Origin: Haloferax massiliensis
Lineage (GTDB): Archaea > Halobacteriota > Halobacteria > Halobacteriales > Haloferacaceae
DNA: 64,000 nucleotides
Reading direction: 5' to 3'
NCBI RefSeq assembly: GCF_001368915.1
Contig: NZ_CSTE01000002.1
Location: forward strand, 1,793,612-1,857,611
Every line of letters starts with the position of its first letter. Within the stretch, counting starts at the first letter, position 1. A model generated the notes under the pieces. It was not told the DNA's origin and ran no database searches. It saw only the letters and a list, made by a program, of their open reading frames with translations. Of the stretch, positions 44,708 to 52,946 are shown piece after piece. The position numbers and the translations under genes were made by a program.

Positions 44708-45124
44708 ATGTCCGACTGCATCTTCTGCGCCATCGTCGACGGCGACATCCCCGGTCGAATCGTCCACGAGACCGAGCACACGCTTGCGTTCCTCGACGCC
44801 AACCCGCTCGCGCCCGGCCACACGCTCGTCGTGCCGAAGGAGCACCACGCCCGCCTCGACGAGGTGCCGGCCGACGCGGCGGCCGACCTCTTCGCCGCCG
44901 TGAACGACCTCGTCCCGCGCGTCGAGTCGGCGGTCGACGCCGACGCGACGAACGTCGGCATCAACGACGGCCCCGCCGCCGGGCAGGAGGTCGACCACGT
45001 CCACGTCCACATCGTCCCGCGGTTCGAGGGCGACGGCGGCAGTCCCATCCACGCCGTCGCGGGCGAGCGCCCCGACCTCTCCGACGAGGAACTGGACGAC
45101 ATCGAGGCGTCCATCTCGGGCTGA
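44708..45124 (+). CDS. HIT-family hydrolase
   Basis: A protein of 138 residues with the histidine triad VDHVHVHIVPRFEGD (H-x-H-x-H) near residue 98 and the N-terminal CIFCAIVDGDIPGRIV with paired Cys that may bind zinc. HIT proteins of the HinT type hydrolyse AMP-lysine/AMP phosphoramidates or Ap4A. ATG 44708 (MSDCIFCAIV); the frame is open upstream across the palindrome cluster but the product there is not protein-like. A pyrimidine-rich TTTCTTTTT lies 20-30 nt upstream as TATA substitute. It stands alone. Confidence 0.92.
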   Translation: MSDCIFCAIVDGDIPGRIVHETEHTLAFLDANPLAPGHTLVVPKEHHARLDEVPADAAADLFAAVNDLVPRVESAVDADATNVGINDGPAAGQEVDHVHVHIVPRFEGDGGSPIHAVAGERPDLSDEELDDIEASISG

Positions 45125-45182
45125 AGCGACCGTTCTCGTTCCCGTCAACCCCGCCTTTCCCCGTAAGTATCGATACGAACGC

Positions 45183-45188
45183 ATATAT
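45183..45188 (+). promoter_or_regulatory. TATA box of the membrane protein gene
   Basis: ATATAT centred about 27 nt before the GTG at 45212. This supports the GTG as a leaderless start. Confidence 0.55.
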
Positions 45189-45211
45189 GGCCGCCACAAG
45201 TACCGCCAGTC

Positions 45212-46027
45212 GTGACAGTCCTCCAATCGTTTCGAACGACCCTCCAAGTCGTCACCGAGACGCCCGTGCTCGTCGCGTTCGCCCTCGCGTTCGGGGCCAT
45301 GAACGCGTTGAACAACGCCTCCGGCCTCGTCAGTGTGGTCGGGACGCTTCTGCTCCTGTTCGGCTCACCGGCGCTCATCGGTGCGTTCTACACCGTCATC
45401 GATGACGCGCGACCCGGTTCCGACACCGACCTGCGCGCGTCCACCGCGGCACAGCGCTACTACGTCAGCCTGCTCGGCGCGAGCGTCCTTTCCGGCCTCG
45501 TCATCGTGATCATCGCGATGGTCGTCGGCGGCGGCGTCGTCGGCTACATCGGCTTCGACCGGCTCAACGCGGTCCTGAACGGCTCCGCGACCCTCACGCT
45601 CGCCGAACTCGCCGCCGCCGGGGCGGCCTTCGTGGTCCTCGCGACGGTCATCTACGTCTTCACGTTCTTCGACACCGCCGTCGTCTTCGACGGGAAGACC
45701 GCGGGCGGGTCGCTCAGTCGAAGCGTGAACTTCGTCTTCGGAAACTTCCGGCGGGTCGTCGGCTACGCGGTCGTCGCGACCGTCGCCACCTCGGTCGTCG
45801 ACCTGCCGGTGCTCTGGTTCGTCACCCTCGACGGGGCGACCACCGTCGCCGGCGCGGTGACGGCGTTCCAAGCGCCGATGTCCGGGGTCGATATCGCCGT
45901 CGTGGCCGTCGCCTCGACGGTCACCACGCTCGTCGGGCGGACCTACAAGGTCTGTTTCTACCGGGCCTGCGCGGATGACGCATGGGGTTCGGGGCCGGCG
46001 TCGGCCGACGGCGAGTGGTCGGCGTAG
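45212..46027 (+). CDS. Multi-pass membrane protein, unknown function
   Basis: A protein of 271 residues with about six hydrophobic segments (LVAFALAFGAMNALN, LVSVVGTLLLLFGSPALIGA, LLGASVLSGLVIVIIAMVVG, FVVLATVIYVFTFFD, VVGYAVVATVATSVVDLPVL, and a last one before TLVGRTYKVCFYR). The layout resembles haloarchaeal DUF7847-type bundle proteins, but I am not sure of the family. GTG 45212 is chosen on the spacing of the ATATAT box. It lies between the HIT protein and the MinD-like gene, each with its own promoter. Confidence 0.7.
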   Translation: MTVLQSFRTTLQVVTETPVLVAFALAFGAMNALNNASGLVSVVGTLLLLFGSPALIGAFYTVIDDARPGSDTDLRASTAAQRYYVSLLGASVLSGLVIVIIAMVVGGGVVGYIGFDRLNAVLNGSATLTLAELAAAGAAFVVLATVIYVFTFFDTAVVFDGKTAGGSLSRSVNFVFGNFRRVVGYAVVATVATSVVDLPVLWFVTLDGATTVAGAVTAFQAPMSGVDIAVVAVASTVTTLVGRTYKVCFYRACADDAWGSGPASADGEWSA

Positions 46028-46135
46028 TCGCTCGCCCGTTCGTCCCAATCACCTCCACGAGCTGAATAGTATCTTCCAGCGACACCAACACCGGGCGACC
46101 GAAGCTATTAATCTGAGCACCCGACCAATCGCGGT

Positions 46136-46879
46136 ATGTCGATTCCCACCACTATCGCGCTCGTCGGAGCCACCGGCGGCGCGGGGACGACCCGACTGAC
46201 GCTCGAACTCGCCGCGGCGCTCGCGGACGACGGTCGCGACGTGGCCGTCCTCGACGCGGCGTTCGCCACGCAGGGACTCTCGGACTACGTCTCGGGGACG
46301 CTCGACCCCGACGCGACGGCGCTCGTCACCGACGACGCGGACGTGCCGCTCGAATCGGGACTGGTCGCGTTCGCCCCCGACGCCGAGGGGCGCGTGGCCG
46401 TCTGCCCGGCCGCGGCCCCGTTCGAGCGACTCGCGCGGGCGATGACGCCCGACGCCGCGCGGGCGTTCGAGGGGCGCATCGCCGAGGCCGCAGACGGCTT
46501 CGACCACGTCCTCGTCGACGCGCCGCTCCTCGCGTCGAACCAGACGGTCGCCGCCGCCGCGGCCTGCGACCGAGTCGCGCTCGTCGCGCCCGCCACGGAC
46601 CGCGGTGCCGACGCCGTCGGTCGACTCAGCGCGCGGGCCGCCGACATCGGCACCGACGTCGACGCCGTCGTCTCCACGTTCGGGGAACTCCGCGACGCGG
46701 ACGTCGTCGTCCCCGAAACCGAGGCGGACGGCATCGCCGACGCGCCGGCGTGCCGTGACGACGCCGAGTTCGCGGCGGGCGTCGGCGCGGTCGCGGAGGT
46801 CGTCCTCGACGTCGAACTCGAATCCGCGGCCGCCACCGGCGGAGTCCTCGGCTCGGTCGGCGAGTACGTCCGTCGCTGA
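46136..46879 (+). CDS. MinD/ParA-like protein with degenerate P-loop
   Basis: A protein of 247 residues with the ParA/MinD fold: IALVGATGGAGTTRLTLEL at residues 7-25, DVAVLDAAFATQGLSDYV, FDHVLVDAPLLASNQTV (Walker B-like region), and RVALVAPATDRGADAVGRL. The deviant Walker A should be KGGxGKT/S; here it is ATGGAGTT, so both lysines are lost and ATP hydrolysis is doubtful. The C-terminus lacks an obvious amphipathic helix. ATG 46136. It is the last chromosomal gene before the foreign island. Confidence 0.82.
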   Translation: MSIPTTIALVGATGGAGTTRLTLELAAALADDGRDVAVLDAAFATQGLSDYVSGTLDPDATALVTDDADVPLESGLVAFAPDAEGRVAVCPAAAPFERLARAMTPDAARAFEGRIAEAADGFDHVLVDAPLLASNQTVAAAAACDRVALVAPATDRGADAVGRLSARAADIGTDVDAVVSTFGELRDADVVVPETEADGIADAPACRDDAEFAAGVGAVAEVVLDVELESAAATGGVLGSVGEYVRR

Positions 46880-46966
46880 GCGCGCGGGGCGTCGAGTACT
46901 TCGGGAGAACAGTCGTGCGTCTCGGCCGCTGGCGGTTGTTGGATTTCAATCCAGAGTTCAACCGCA

Positions 46967-48100
46967 TCACAACGAGAATTCGGTAGAAAGACCCAGCGAG
47001 TACATATTTTCTAGATATACCGTCTCGATATCCTCATAGTATGTATGGATATAGCTGTCAATCGTCTCTCGATTCGGGTCAGCACTCTCAATTCGATCTC
47101 CACGCATATACTGAACCAACTCACGTGGGATCTCACACTCGACTTGCCAGTATGTGCTAAACCGATGCCGCCCGTAATGACTCGTCACCGCTCGATGAAC
47201 ATCGGTCTCGTCATACTCTGGCCTGAACACGCTCGTCCACACGCGGTTGATCGCTTCAGGGGTGATTTGCGAAGCCGTCGTGTGACTCTGGAACACCCAC
47301 TGACTCCCCGTATCTGGTCGTACCAATAAGTGCTGCACGAGTGATTGGTACACCTCGTCATCTAGTGGGAGGAGTCGCGCTCGGTGTGACTTATTCCCCG
47401 GTTCCTCGTATCTCGACGGGATGTAAACCCCCTGGGAGAGGTCCTCGACGATGGGGGTTGTTCCAAGTCCAGGGTATGCTGTGTTCAGTTCCTCGTGGTC
47501 AACTGCGAGGTTCGCCAGTCGGAGGTTACTCACCTCACCCGCCCGCAGACCCAGTTTGAGTTGTAAGACGACAATTAGACGGTCGCGGACGTCGGTGATC
47601 GTGCGGACGATTTCACCGAGGCGCGTTGGCGAAATTCTCGGCGGGTCTTTCGAGGGGGGTTGTGACAAATCCGTTGTCGCGAACACGTACTCGAACGGAT
47701 TGTAGCCAGGATCATGCGGGAACACTGAATCGGCCTGCCAGTAGCGATACACTCGATTGAGTCGGTGAAGCCGTGTCCGAATTGTCACGGGCTTCAGCTC
47801 TCGCGTTGAGAGACAGTTCTCCACGTACCGGAGGATATGGTCCTCGCTCGGACACGCCGGGTGCCGTCCTACACTGGACATATGGCGAGTCCACTCGTCG
47901 ATGAGTTGCTGGTATGCTTGTGTGGTTCTAGGGGCAGGGTCGTCTGGCTCGAGGCCACATTTCAGGAAGACTTCAAATGGATCCACCGCCAGCGCTTCGA
48001 AGGTCGACTCGTACACCGACAGGGGATCACGTTCTCGTCCGAACGCGGCGCCAATTTCATCGCGAAGTGCATTGCCCGTCGAGTCATAGTCGTCGGTCAT
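46967..48100 (-). CDS. Tyrosine recombinase/integrase
   Basis: A protein of 377 residues. The core-binding domain (about 75-170) has TQAYQQLIDEWTRHM and VTIRTRLHRLNRVYRYW. The catalytic domain has the first Arg in GLRAGEVSNLRL, the beta-hairpin Lys in GNKSHRARLLPL, the H-x-x-R box in TSHYGRHRFSTYW, MRGDR at the third position, and the nucleophilic Tyr in DSYIHTYYEDIE. The set is complete. Codon use and base composition are AT-richer than the flanks, a mark of transfer. ATG 48100 (MTDDYDSTGN). The upstream partner, a core-binding-only protein, ends 19 nt before. Confidence 0.9.
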   Translation of the reverse strand: MTDDYDSTGNALRDEIGAAFGRERDPLSVYESTFEALAVDPFEVFLKCGLEPDDPAPRTTQAYQQLIDEWTRHMSSVGRHPACPSEDHILRYVENCLSTRELKPVTIRTRLHRLNRVYRYWQADSVFPHDPGYNPFEYVFATTDLSQPPSKDPPRISPTRLGEIVRTITDVRDRLIVVLQLKLGLRAGEVSNLRLANLAVDHEELNTAYPGLGTTPIVEDLSQGVYIPSRYEEPGNKSHRARLLPLDDEVYQSLVQHLLVRPDTGSQWVFQSHTTASQITPEAINRVWTSVFRPEYDETDVHRAVTSHYGRHRFSTYWQVECEIPRELVQYMRGDRIESADPNRETIDSYIHTYYEDIETVYLENMYSLGLSTEFSL

Positions 48101-48119
48101 TGCGGTGCACCTCCCAACA

Positions 48120-48578
48120 TCATTGTTCTCCTGTCTTCTTCGCCCACAGCGCTTGTGCCGTGGGATAGCTCGCCGCCGCCATCCACACGGGATGATACAC
48201 GTGTGGGTATCCTGGATGCCGCTGAAGCCATGTGAAGAACTCTTCAACACGAATCCAGTATTCAGAGTAGACTGTGTTGAGCGTCCGCGTCTCCGTTAAC
48301 TCTGCAAGCCACGCCTCCACGTCGACCGGTCTTGCACACGCGTGATGCCGACCCCGCGACTCTATGTACGACGTGAATGCGGAGCCTGCTTTCCGCAATG
48401 TTGCACGGTACGCGTTCGAATCGAAATTGGGGTTCCGTGAGTTGACGAATTCATCCCACACATCTCGTGTCTCAAACGTCGATGAAAACCGCTCTAGTCG
48501 TGATCGAGAGGGGACGTCATTCAGTTGTTTGTAGATGCCCATCCGCCGGTGTACGTTGTTTGATTTTTGTCGATTCAT
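48120..48578 (-). CDS. Stand-alone recombinase core-binding (SAM-like) domain protein
   Basis: A protein of 152 residues, low in acidic residues compared with neighbours. It resembles the N-terminal DNA-binding half of a tyrosine recombinase without the catalytic half: NAYRATLRKAGSAFTSYIES, VDVEAWLAELTETRTLNTVY, and YWIRVEEFFTWLQRHPGYP, the last matching the corresponding part of the integrase next to it (RLHRLNRVYRYW then HDPGYNPF). It is transcribed in the same direction 19 nt ahead of the integrase. A role as a directionality factor or DNA-site partner is inferred. An 11-bp hairpin lies 19 nt before its ATG. Confidence 0.7.
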   Translation of the reverse strand: MNRQKSNNVHRRMGIYKQLNDVPSRSRLERFSSTFETRDVWDEFVNSRNPNFDSNAYRATLRKAGSAFTSYIESRGRHHACARPVDVEAWLAELTETRTLNTVYSEYWIRVEEFFTWLQRHPGYPHVYHPVWMAAASYPTAQALWAKKTGEQ

Positions 48579-48596
48579 ACGAATTCGACCGCTTCA

Positions 48597-48622
48597 GGCA
48601 GCCGACACCCCTGTCGGCTGCC
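48597..48622. repeat. Perfect 11-bp inverted repeat at the recombinase operon start
   Basis: GGCAGCCGACA (48597-48607), CCCC spacer, TGTCGGCTGCC (48612-48622). It lies 19 nt before the ATG of the core-binding protein, in the promoter or leader. It could be the crossover site, an operator or a transcript hairpin. Tyrosine recombinases bind inverted arms of about this length. Confidence 0.75.
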
Positions 48623-48682
48623 AATAAAATCTCATGTTCGACTTGAAGGCTGAGAGTGTACGATATCACCAGTACAGGGCAC

Positions 48683-49113
48683 GGGTGTATCCGCAACAAG
48701 ACGTTCACAAGGCGTCTTCGACATCTGTTCCGAGTGAGTTCGTATATAGTCTACATGGCCATGAATATCCGCGATAGGCCCTGAGGCTCGAATTAGTGAA
48801 TTTTGGATTCCTACTCAACTCGTGTTCTGCACTGTACCGAAATTCCGTATTGCCGGTACACCTCGACGTAGGTGGGGTGTATCGGGGATATAGAAATATG
48901 CTGTCCACTCGAATAACCACCTGAGACTGACAGTGAGTCAGAGCGAATCACCAGTGGTTGAAATCGTCGTAGAGAGAGTATACAGCCCTGTTCGAGCTAG
49001 TATTCGAATTCATGTCGACGTCTCGAAATAGGTATCTGACGGCCGTTTCACGACAGCACCACGGGCGATAGCTGGCTACACCCCTGTTCGAGCCTTATGT
49101 TGCGGATACACCC
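48683..49113. mobile_element. 431-bp segment bounded by 16-bp inverted repeats
   Basis: GGGTGTATCCGCAACA at 48683-48698 is the exact reverse complement of TGTTGCGGATACACCC at 49098-49113. Nothing coding lies between. No target-site duplication is visible outside the repeats. It might be a MITE-like relic or the two arms of a recombinase-binding region. Confidence 0.5.
48981..49093. repeat. 17-bp direct repeat, one mismatch, 96 bp apart
   Basis: TACAGCCCTGTTCGAGC at 48981-48997 and TACACCCCTGTTCGAGC at 49077-49093, both in the non-coding part of the island and both inside the inverted-repeat segment. Confidence 0.7.
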
Positions 49114-49371
49114 AATCGGTGTACTCGAAGCGGGGAGAGTGAATCCGTCTCGATATGAAGTGGGGGCTGTGATGCAAAGGGAGATTTCTCTGACTGCTCT
49201 TCCGGAAGCTTCTCAAAGGATTCGGCGGCGATAGCTTGCCGGGAGGTGACTTCATAAACTTTACAGTTTTGACTATCTCGGTGCTTGTGAGAGGAAGAAT
49301 TGAGACCGTCCACAGGCGCTCCCAAACCAGCTGACATCGACGCAGTCGGCCAAGACTCGGGCGATGAATGT

Positions 49372-52300
49372 CTACGTCGCGCGGTACACGTCGCCGCGGG
49401 GCTCGTAGATGTCGCCTTTCATCTTGAGCTTGTCCAGCTGGTCGTTGACCGTCTTCTCGTCCATGTTCAGCTCGCTGTTGGCGCGTTCGAGGACCTCCTC
49501 GTGGGGCGCGCCCTCATCGTACTCCTCCTGCATGGTGCGGATGAGTTCGAGCAGGTTCTTGATGCGGTCGCGCTGGGTCTTCGAGCGACCCGTCTCGACG
49601 ATGTCGGCGTCGAACTCGCCGGTCTCGGGGTCCATGCCGATGTCGCGCAGGCAGGACTCGACGATGCCCGTGACGCGCTCTGCGTCCTCGCGGGTCACCT
49701 TGTCCGAGAGGCGGACGCGGGCCGAGGCCTCGCCGAGCCGGACGAGCGCTTCGAGCTTCCGGGCGGTCACGGGGACGGGGGCGTCCTCGTCGGCGCCGCG
49801 AGCGCGGAAGTCGACGTAGAAGTCGCGGATGACCTGTTTCGCCTCGTCGGTCATCGTCGGGTAGCAGGTGCGCTTCGCGTAGGCGATGTACTTGCGAAGC
49901 AGTTCCGCGTCGATGGTGGGCGCGACCTCGTCGGTGACGGCGTCGACCTGCTGTTCGGTGAACTCGGAGTTGGCGACGTTCGTCCGCTGGGTGTTCAGCT
50001 CGCCCGCGTAGTTCGTCTTGAGGATGTGGTCCGCGAGCTTCGAGTCCTCGTCGGGGTCGGGGTCGTCCGTGACCGTGAAGATGAGGTCGAACCGGGAGAT
50101 GAGCGCGGGTTCGAGGTCGATCTGCTCGCCGATTGGCTCGTACTGGTCGAAGCGGCCGTACTTCGGGTTCGCCGCGCCGAGGAGCGAACACCGCGACTTG
50201 AGCGTCGCGTTGATGCCGGCCTTCGAGACCGAAATCTGCTGTTGTTCGAGCCCCTCGTGCATCGCGGAACGGTCCTCGGGTCGCATCTTGTCCAGTTCGT
50301 CGACCGCCGCGATACCCTTGTCCGCGAGGACGAGCGCGCCGGCTTCGAGCGTCCACTGCTGGCCGTCGCCGAAGTCGTCGCGGACGGCGGCGGCGGTGAG
50401 ACCCGCCGAAGACGAACCCTTTCCGGAGGTGTAGACCGAGCGAGGAGCGATGTGGCGGATGTACGATAACATCTGGGAGTTGTGCGAGACGAGCCCGTTA
50501 GAAACGTAGCTGTGGGTGCCTTCGACTTCGAGGTCGTACACCCACTCTTCGGCGGGTTCGACGCGCTCTATCGACTCGATGCGCTCCCAAGCGACGTTGC
50601 CGTCTACGAGCGACCGGAGCCCAGAGACGCGGTCCACGAGCGAGCGGCCCCCGTCAGCGACCGCTCGTGCTTCTTCGTCGTCTCGATTCTGTAGTGCGCC
50701 TTCGAACGCCGAGACGACGCGAGCGAGACTGCCACGACTCGGGTTACGGTCGCCTCGTTCGTAGTGCTGGTACGTCGAGCGCGGAAGGCCACACTCGGCC
50801 TGCGTGAGTCCGAGTGCCTCGCGGAGTTCACGAAGCTCTCCGCCGGCGGGAATCAAATCGGTGTTCGTGTTCCCGTTCGTTCCTCCGAACTCGGCGGTCG
50901 CGAGCGATTTCCGCTCGGTCACGAATCCGATTTCGTCGACGTACGTCTCGAAGTCGTCGCCGCTGATTCGGAGCCGGTAGCTCCCGTTGTGTCGCGGACG
51001 CAGTTGCGACCGGATACCAGCGGTGAGCAGGAGCGTCCGAACGTCTTCGAGGAGTTCGCGACTCATCGAGGCAACCGTTATCTCTCGTTGACTCGCCGAG
51101 ACGTGACCTTCGCCTTCGATGAGCGCGCGGAGGAACGCCCGGCCGGTGTCCGCGCTCGCCGACATGAGCTGTTCCGGGATTCGCTGCTCGGCCGAGCCCG
51201 CTAGGAGCGTCGGGGAGAGATTTTCGAGGAAGCTAACGAGCTCCCCGGACCCACAGATGACCTCACGCGCGCTCTTTCCTTCGTGTGGGGTCCGCTCGAA
51301 GTAGTTGACGCCGAGACGGTCGAACGCGTCCGCCACGTCGTCGAGCACTTCGCGGTCGTTGTTCGTGACGGAGACGAACCCGGTCGCATCGTCACGCTGT
51401 TCGACGTACCCCTCAGCGACGATGTAGCCGACGAGCCGAGCGAGCCAAGGTTGCCACTCGTCCGGGAGGTCGAGTCGAATCGCGTTGTGCGATTTCGACC
51501 GCCGGAAGTCGACGTCGAGTTCGTCCCGACCCGTCGCCGGAAGCGAGCGCGGTGCCGCGAGGAATGCGCCTTCGGTTAGCTCGTCCGCCCTCACCGCGGT
51601 CGTCATCCCGTCGGTACGGGTGAACAACGGGTGGGACGGGGTGACCTCGATTTCGCGGCCGGTGTTCGTCTGGATACGGAGCATTCGGTCCGGGGCCTCT
51701 CGCTTCCAGACTTTCGTCGCCTGTCGCGGCGTGAGCGTTCCGTCGGGACCGAGCGATGGGACGGTGAAGTCCGCAGTGTCCCAAACCCCATCATCGATGG
51801 GTTTCGGGTCATCGAGGTTCGATTCGACCAACGCTCGAATCGGCACGTCTCTCCCGTCAGCGAGCGTCACACGAGTGTCGCCGTCGACACACTTCCCGGT
51901 ACCGGGGTCCCCTATCAGCAGCATGTGCAGGTCGCCGCGAATCCGCGAGCCGTCGGGGAGGTGTTTCGTCACGCCCGAAAACAGCTGGAGAATCATGGCC
52001 ATCTTCTCCTGTTCGTAGCCGTAGATGGCGGGCGCGACGGACTCGACCATCTTCTCGTAGATGGCCGGGTCGTTCGAGAGTTCGACGATTTCGGCCACGT
52101 CCTCGTCGGAGATCTCCATGTCCTCGAACTCCTCGTCCTCGATGGTGAGCGAGATGCCCTCCATGTAGTAGTCGAAGACGGGAGTCTTCTCGTTGCCCGA
52201 GGTCTGCTGTTCGATGTGGAGGACGCCGACGACGGTGACGTGGTCGCCGGCGGTGACCTTGCCGGTCACGTCGTCCGAGAGGTTGATGTCGATGTTCTGC

Positions 52301-52893
52301 GGCGTCTCGCCCCCGCGCAGGCCCTCGGGGGACTCCTGGACGCGCAGTTTCTGTGAGTCGACGAAGTTCGACTGGTCGAAGTCGATGCGGAACGGCCCCT
52401 GACGCTCGCATCCCTGGCACTCGTGGGGTTCCTGAAAGCCGCCGTCTCCCTGCGGGATGTAGCTCATCGTCCCGCAGCGCTGGCACTCGAAGGCGGCCTC
52501 CGTGATTTTCGGGCGCACGTCGGTCGCCTTCCGGACGATTCCCTGCACCGAGATGAGCGTCCCGATGTGGTCGTCGTTGACCCGGATGTTCCGGATGTCG
52601 ACCGTCTCGGGGAGGTTGCGCATCCGGACGTGGGCCTGCCCGAGTTTCACGTCCGCGGGGAGGTCGAACAGGCGCAGAGCCTCTTCCGCGTACTCCTGGA
52701 ACTGCCCGGGCTTCGTGATGTAGTCGTCTGCGAGCTCCGCGTCGAACCGATAGAGGTCGTCGTAATCGATGTACAGCGACCGCTTTTCCTTCGGGTACTG
52801 CTGTGCGAGCGTCCCGATCTCCTCTCGGTAGTAGTTTCGGTAGAACTCGATGAACCGCTCCGTCAGGTCTCGGTTCTGGGGGGCCTGCGCCAT
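49372..52893 (-). CDS. mcm: MCM replicative helicase precursor with intein
   Basis: A precursor of 1173 residues; removing a 471-residue intein leaves 702, the length I recall for H. volcanii MCM. It unwinds DNA at replication forks as a hexamer. N-terminal part: FIEFYRNYYREEIGTLAQQY; zinc motif CQRCG and CQGC near residues 140-166; OB-fold hairpin. AAA+ part: Walker A GDPGTGKS split by the intein after the Lys, QWTLEAGALVLADKGIAAVD and DELDKM (Walker B), CSLLGAANPKYG (sensor 1), LISRFDLIF (Arg finger), and a C-terminal winged helix. ATG 52893 is chosen; the upstream extension overlaps likely promoter sequence. Confidence 0.95.
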   Translation of the reverse strand: MAQAPQNRDLTERFIEFYRNYYREEIGTLAQQYPKEKRSLYIDYDDLYRFDAELADDYITKPGQFQEYAEEALRLFDLPADVKLGQAHVRMRNLPETVDIRNIRVNDDHIGTLISVQGIVRKATDVRPKITEAAFECQRCGTMSYIPQGDGGFQEPHECQGCERQGPFRIDFDQSNFVDSQKLRVQESPEGLRGGETPQNIDINLSDDVTGKVTAGDHVTVVGVLHIEQQTSGNEKTPVFDYYMEGISLTIEDEEFEDMEISDEDVAEIVELSNDPAIYEKMVESVAPAIYGYEQEKMAMILQLFSGVTKHLPDGSRIRGDLHMLLIGDPGTGKCVDGDTRVTLADGRDVPIRALVESNLDDPKPIDDGVWDTADFTVPSLGPDGTLTPRQATKVWKREAPDRMLRIQTNTGREIEVTPSHPLFTRTDGMTTAVRADELTEGAFLAAPRSLPATGRDELDVDFRRSKSHNAIRLDLPDEWQPWLARLVGYIVAEGYVEQRDDATGFVSVTNNDREVLDDVADAFDRLGVNYFERTPHEGKSAREVICGSGELVSFLENLSPTLLAGSAEQRIPEQLMSASADTGRAFLRALIEGEGHVSASQREITVASMSRELLEDVRTLLLTAGIRSQLRPRHNGSYRLRISGDDFETYVDEIGFVTERKSLATAEFGGTNGNTNTDLIPAGGELRELREALGLTQAECGLPRSTYQHYERGDRNPSRGSLARVVSAFEGALQNRDDEEARAVADGGRSLVDRVSGLRSLVDGNVAWERIESIERVEPAEEWVYDLEVEGTHSYVSNGLVSHNSQMLSYIRHIAPRSVYTSGKGSSSAGLTAAAVRDDFGDGQQWTLEAGALVLADKGIAAVDELDKMRPEDRSAMHEGLEQQQISVSKAGINATLKSRCSLLGAANPKYGRFDQYEPIGEQIDLEPALISRFDLIFTVTDDPDPDEDSKLADHILKTNYAGELNTQRTNVANSEFTEQQVDAVTDEVAPTIDAELLRKYIAYAKRTCYPTMTDEAKQVIRDFYVDFRARGADEDAPVPVTARKLEALVRLGEASARVRLSDKVTREDAERVTGIVESCLRDIGMDPETGEFDADIVETGRSKTQRDRIKNLLELIRTMQEEYDEGAPHEEVLERANSELNMDEKTVNDQLDKLKMKGDIYEPRGDVYRAT
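50479..51891 (-). mobile_element. MCM intein at the Walker A site, with LAGLIDADG endonuclease and HTH
   Basis: Precursor residues 335-805. It starts with Cys (CVDGDTRVTLADG, block A) right after GDPGTGK and ends VSHN before Ser; block B is GREIEVTPSHPLF (T-x-x-H, intein residues 79-90), and block F is WVYDLEVEGTHSYVSNGLVS. Endonuclease motifs are LVGYIVAEG (153-161, acidic E160) and LRALIEGEG (254-262, acidic E261), both intact. Residues 352-397 form an XRE-like helix-turn-helix (LRELREALGLTQAECGLPRS, then YQHYERGD). Codons are less GC-biased than in the exteins. Splicing and homing both look functional. Confidence 0.92.
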
Positions 52894-52946
52894 CGCACAG
52901 GGGTATGTCCCCAAGTGGTTAAGAACCTTCGTCGTCTGACCGACCG

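Larger units (their letters stand above)
48579..49371. other. AT-richer non-coding region of the recombinase island
   Basis: 793 nt between the core-binding protein start and the mcm stop, clearly AT-richer than the rest of the window. It contains the hairpin at 48597, a 16-bp inverted repeat pair (48683/49098), a 17-bp direct repeat (48981/49077), and other GGTGTA-rich tracts such as GGGGTGTATCGGGG near 48876. Short open frames (48705-48920 and 49095-49337, minus strand) give products without haloarchaeal composition and are not called. Confidence 0.7.

Noticed and set aside
48705..48920. 71-codon minus-strand frame in the island
   Set aside because: No recognisable family, overlaps repeats, no promoter at a suitable distance.
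48683..49113. Complete insertion sequence
   Set aside because: No transposase frame between the inverted repeats and no target-site duplication outside them; only a relic or MITE-like call is possible.
49095..49337. 80-codon minus-strand frame between the island and mcm
   Set aside because: Begins in unique sequence but ends in the inverted repeat; no family and weak codon bias. Left uncalled, could be re-examined with expression data.
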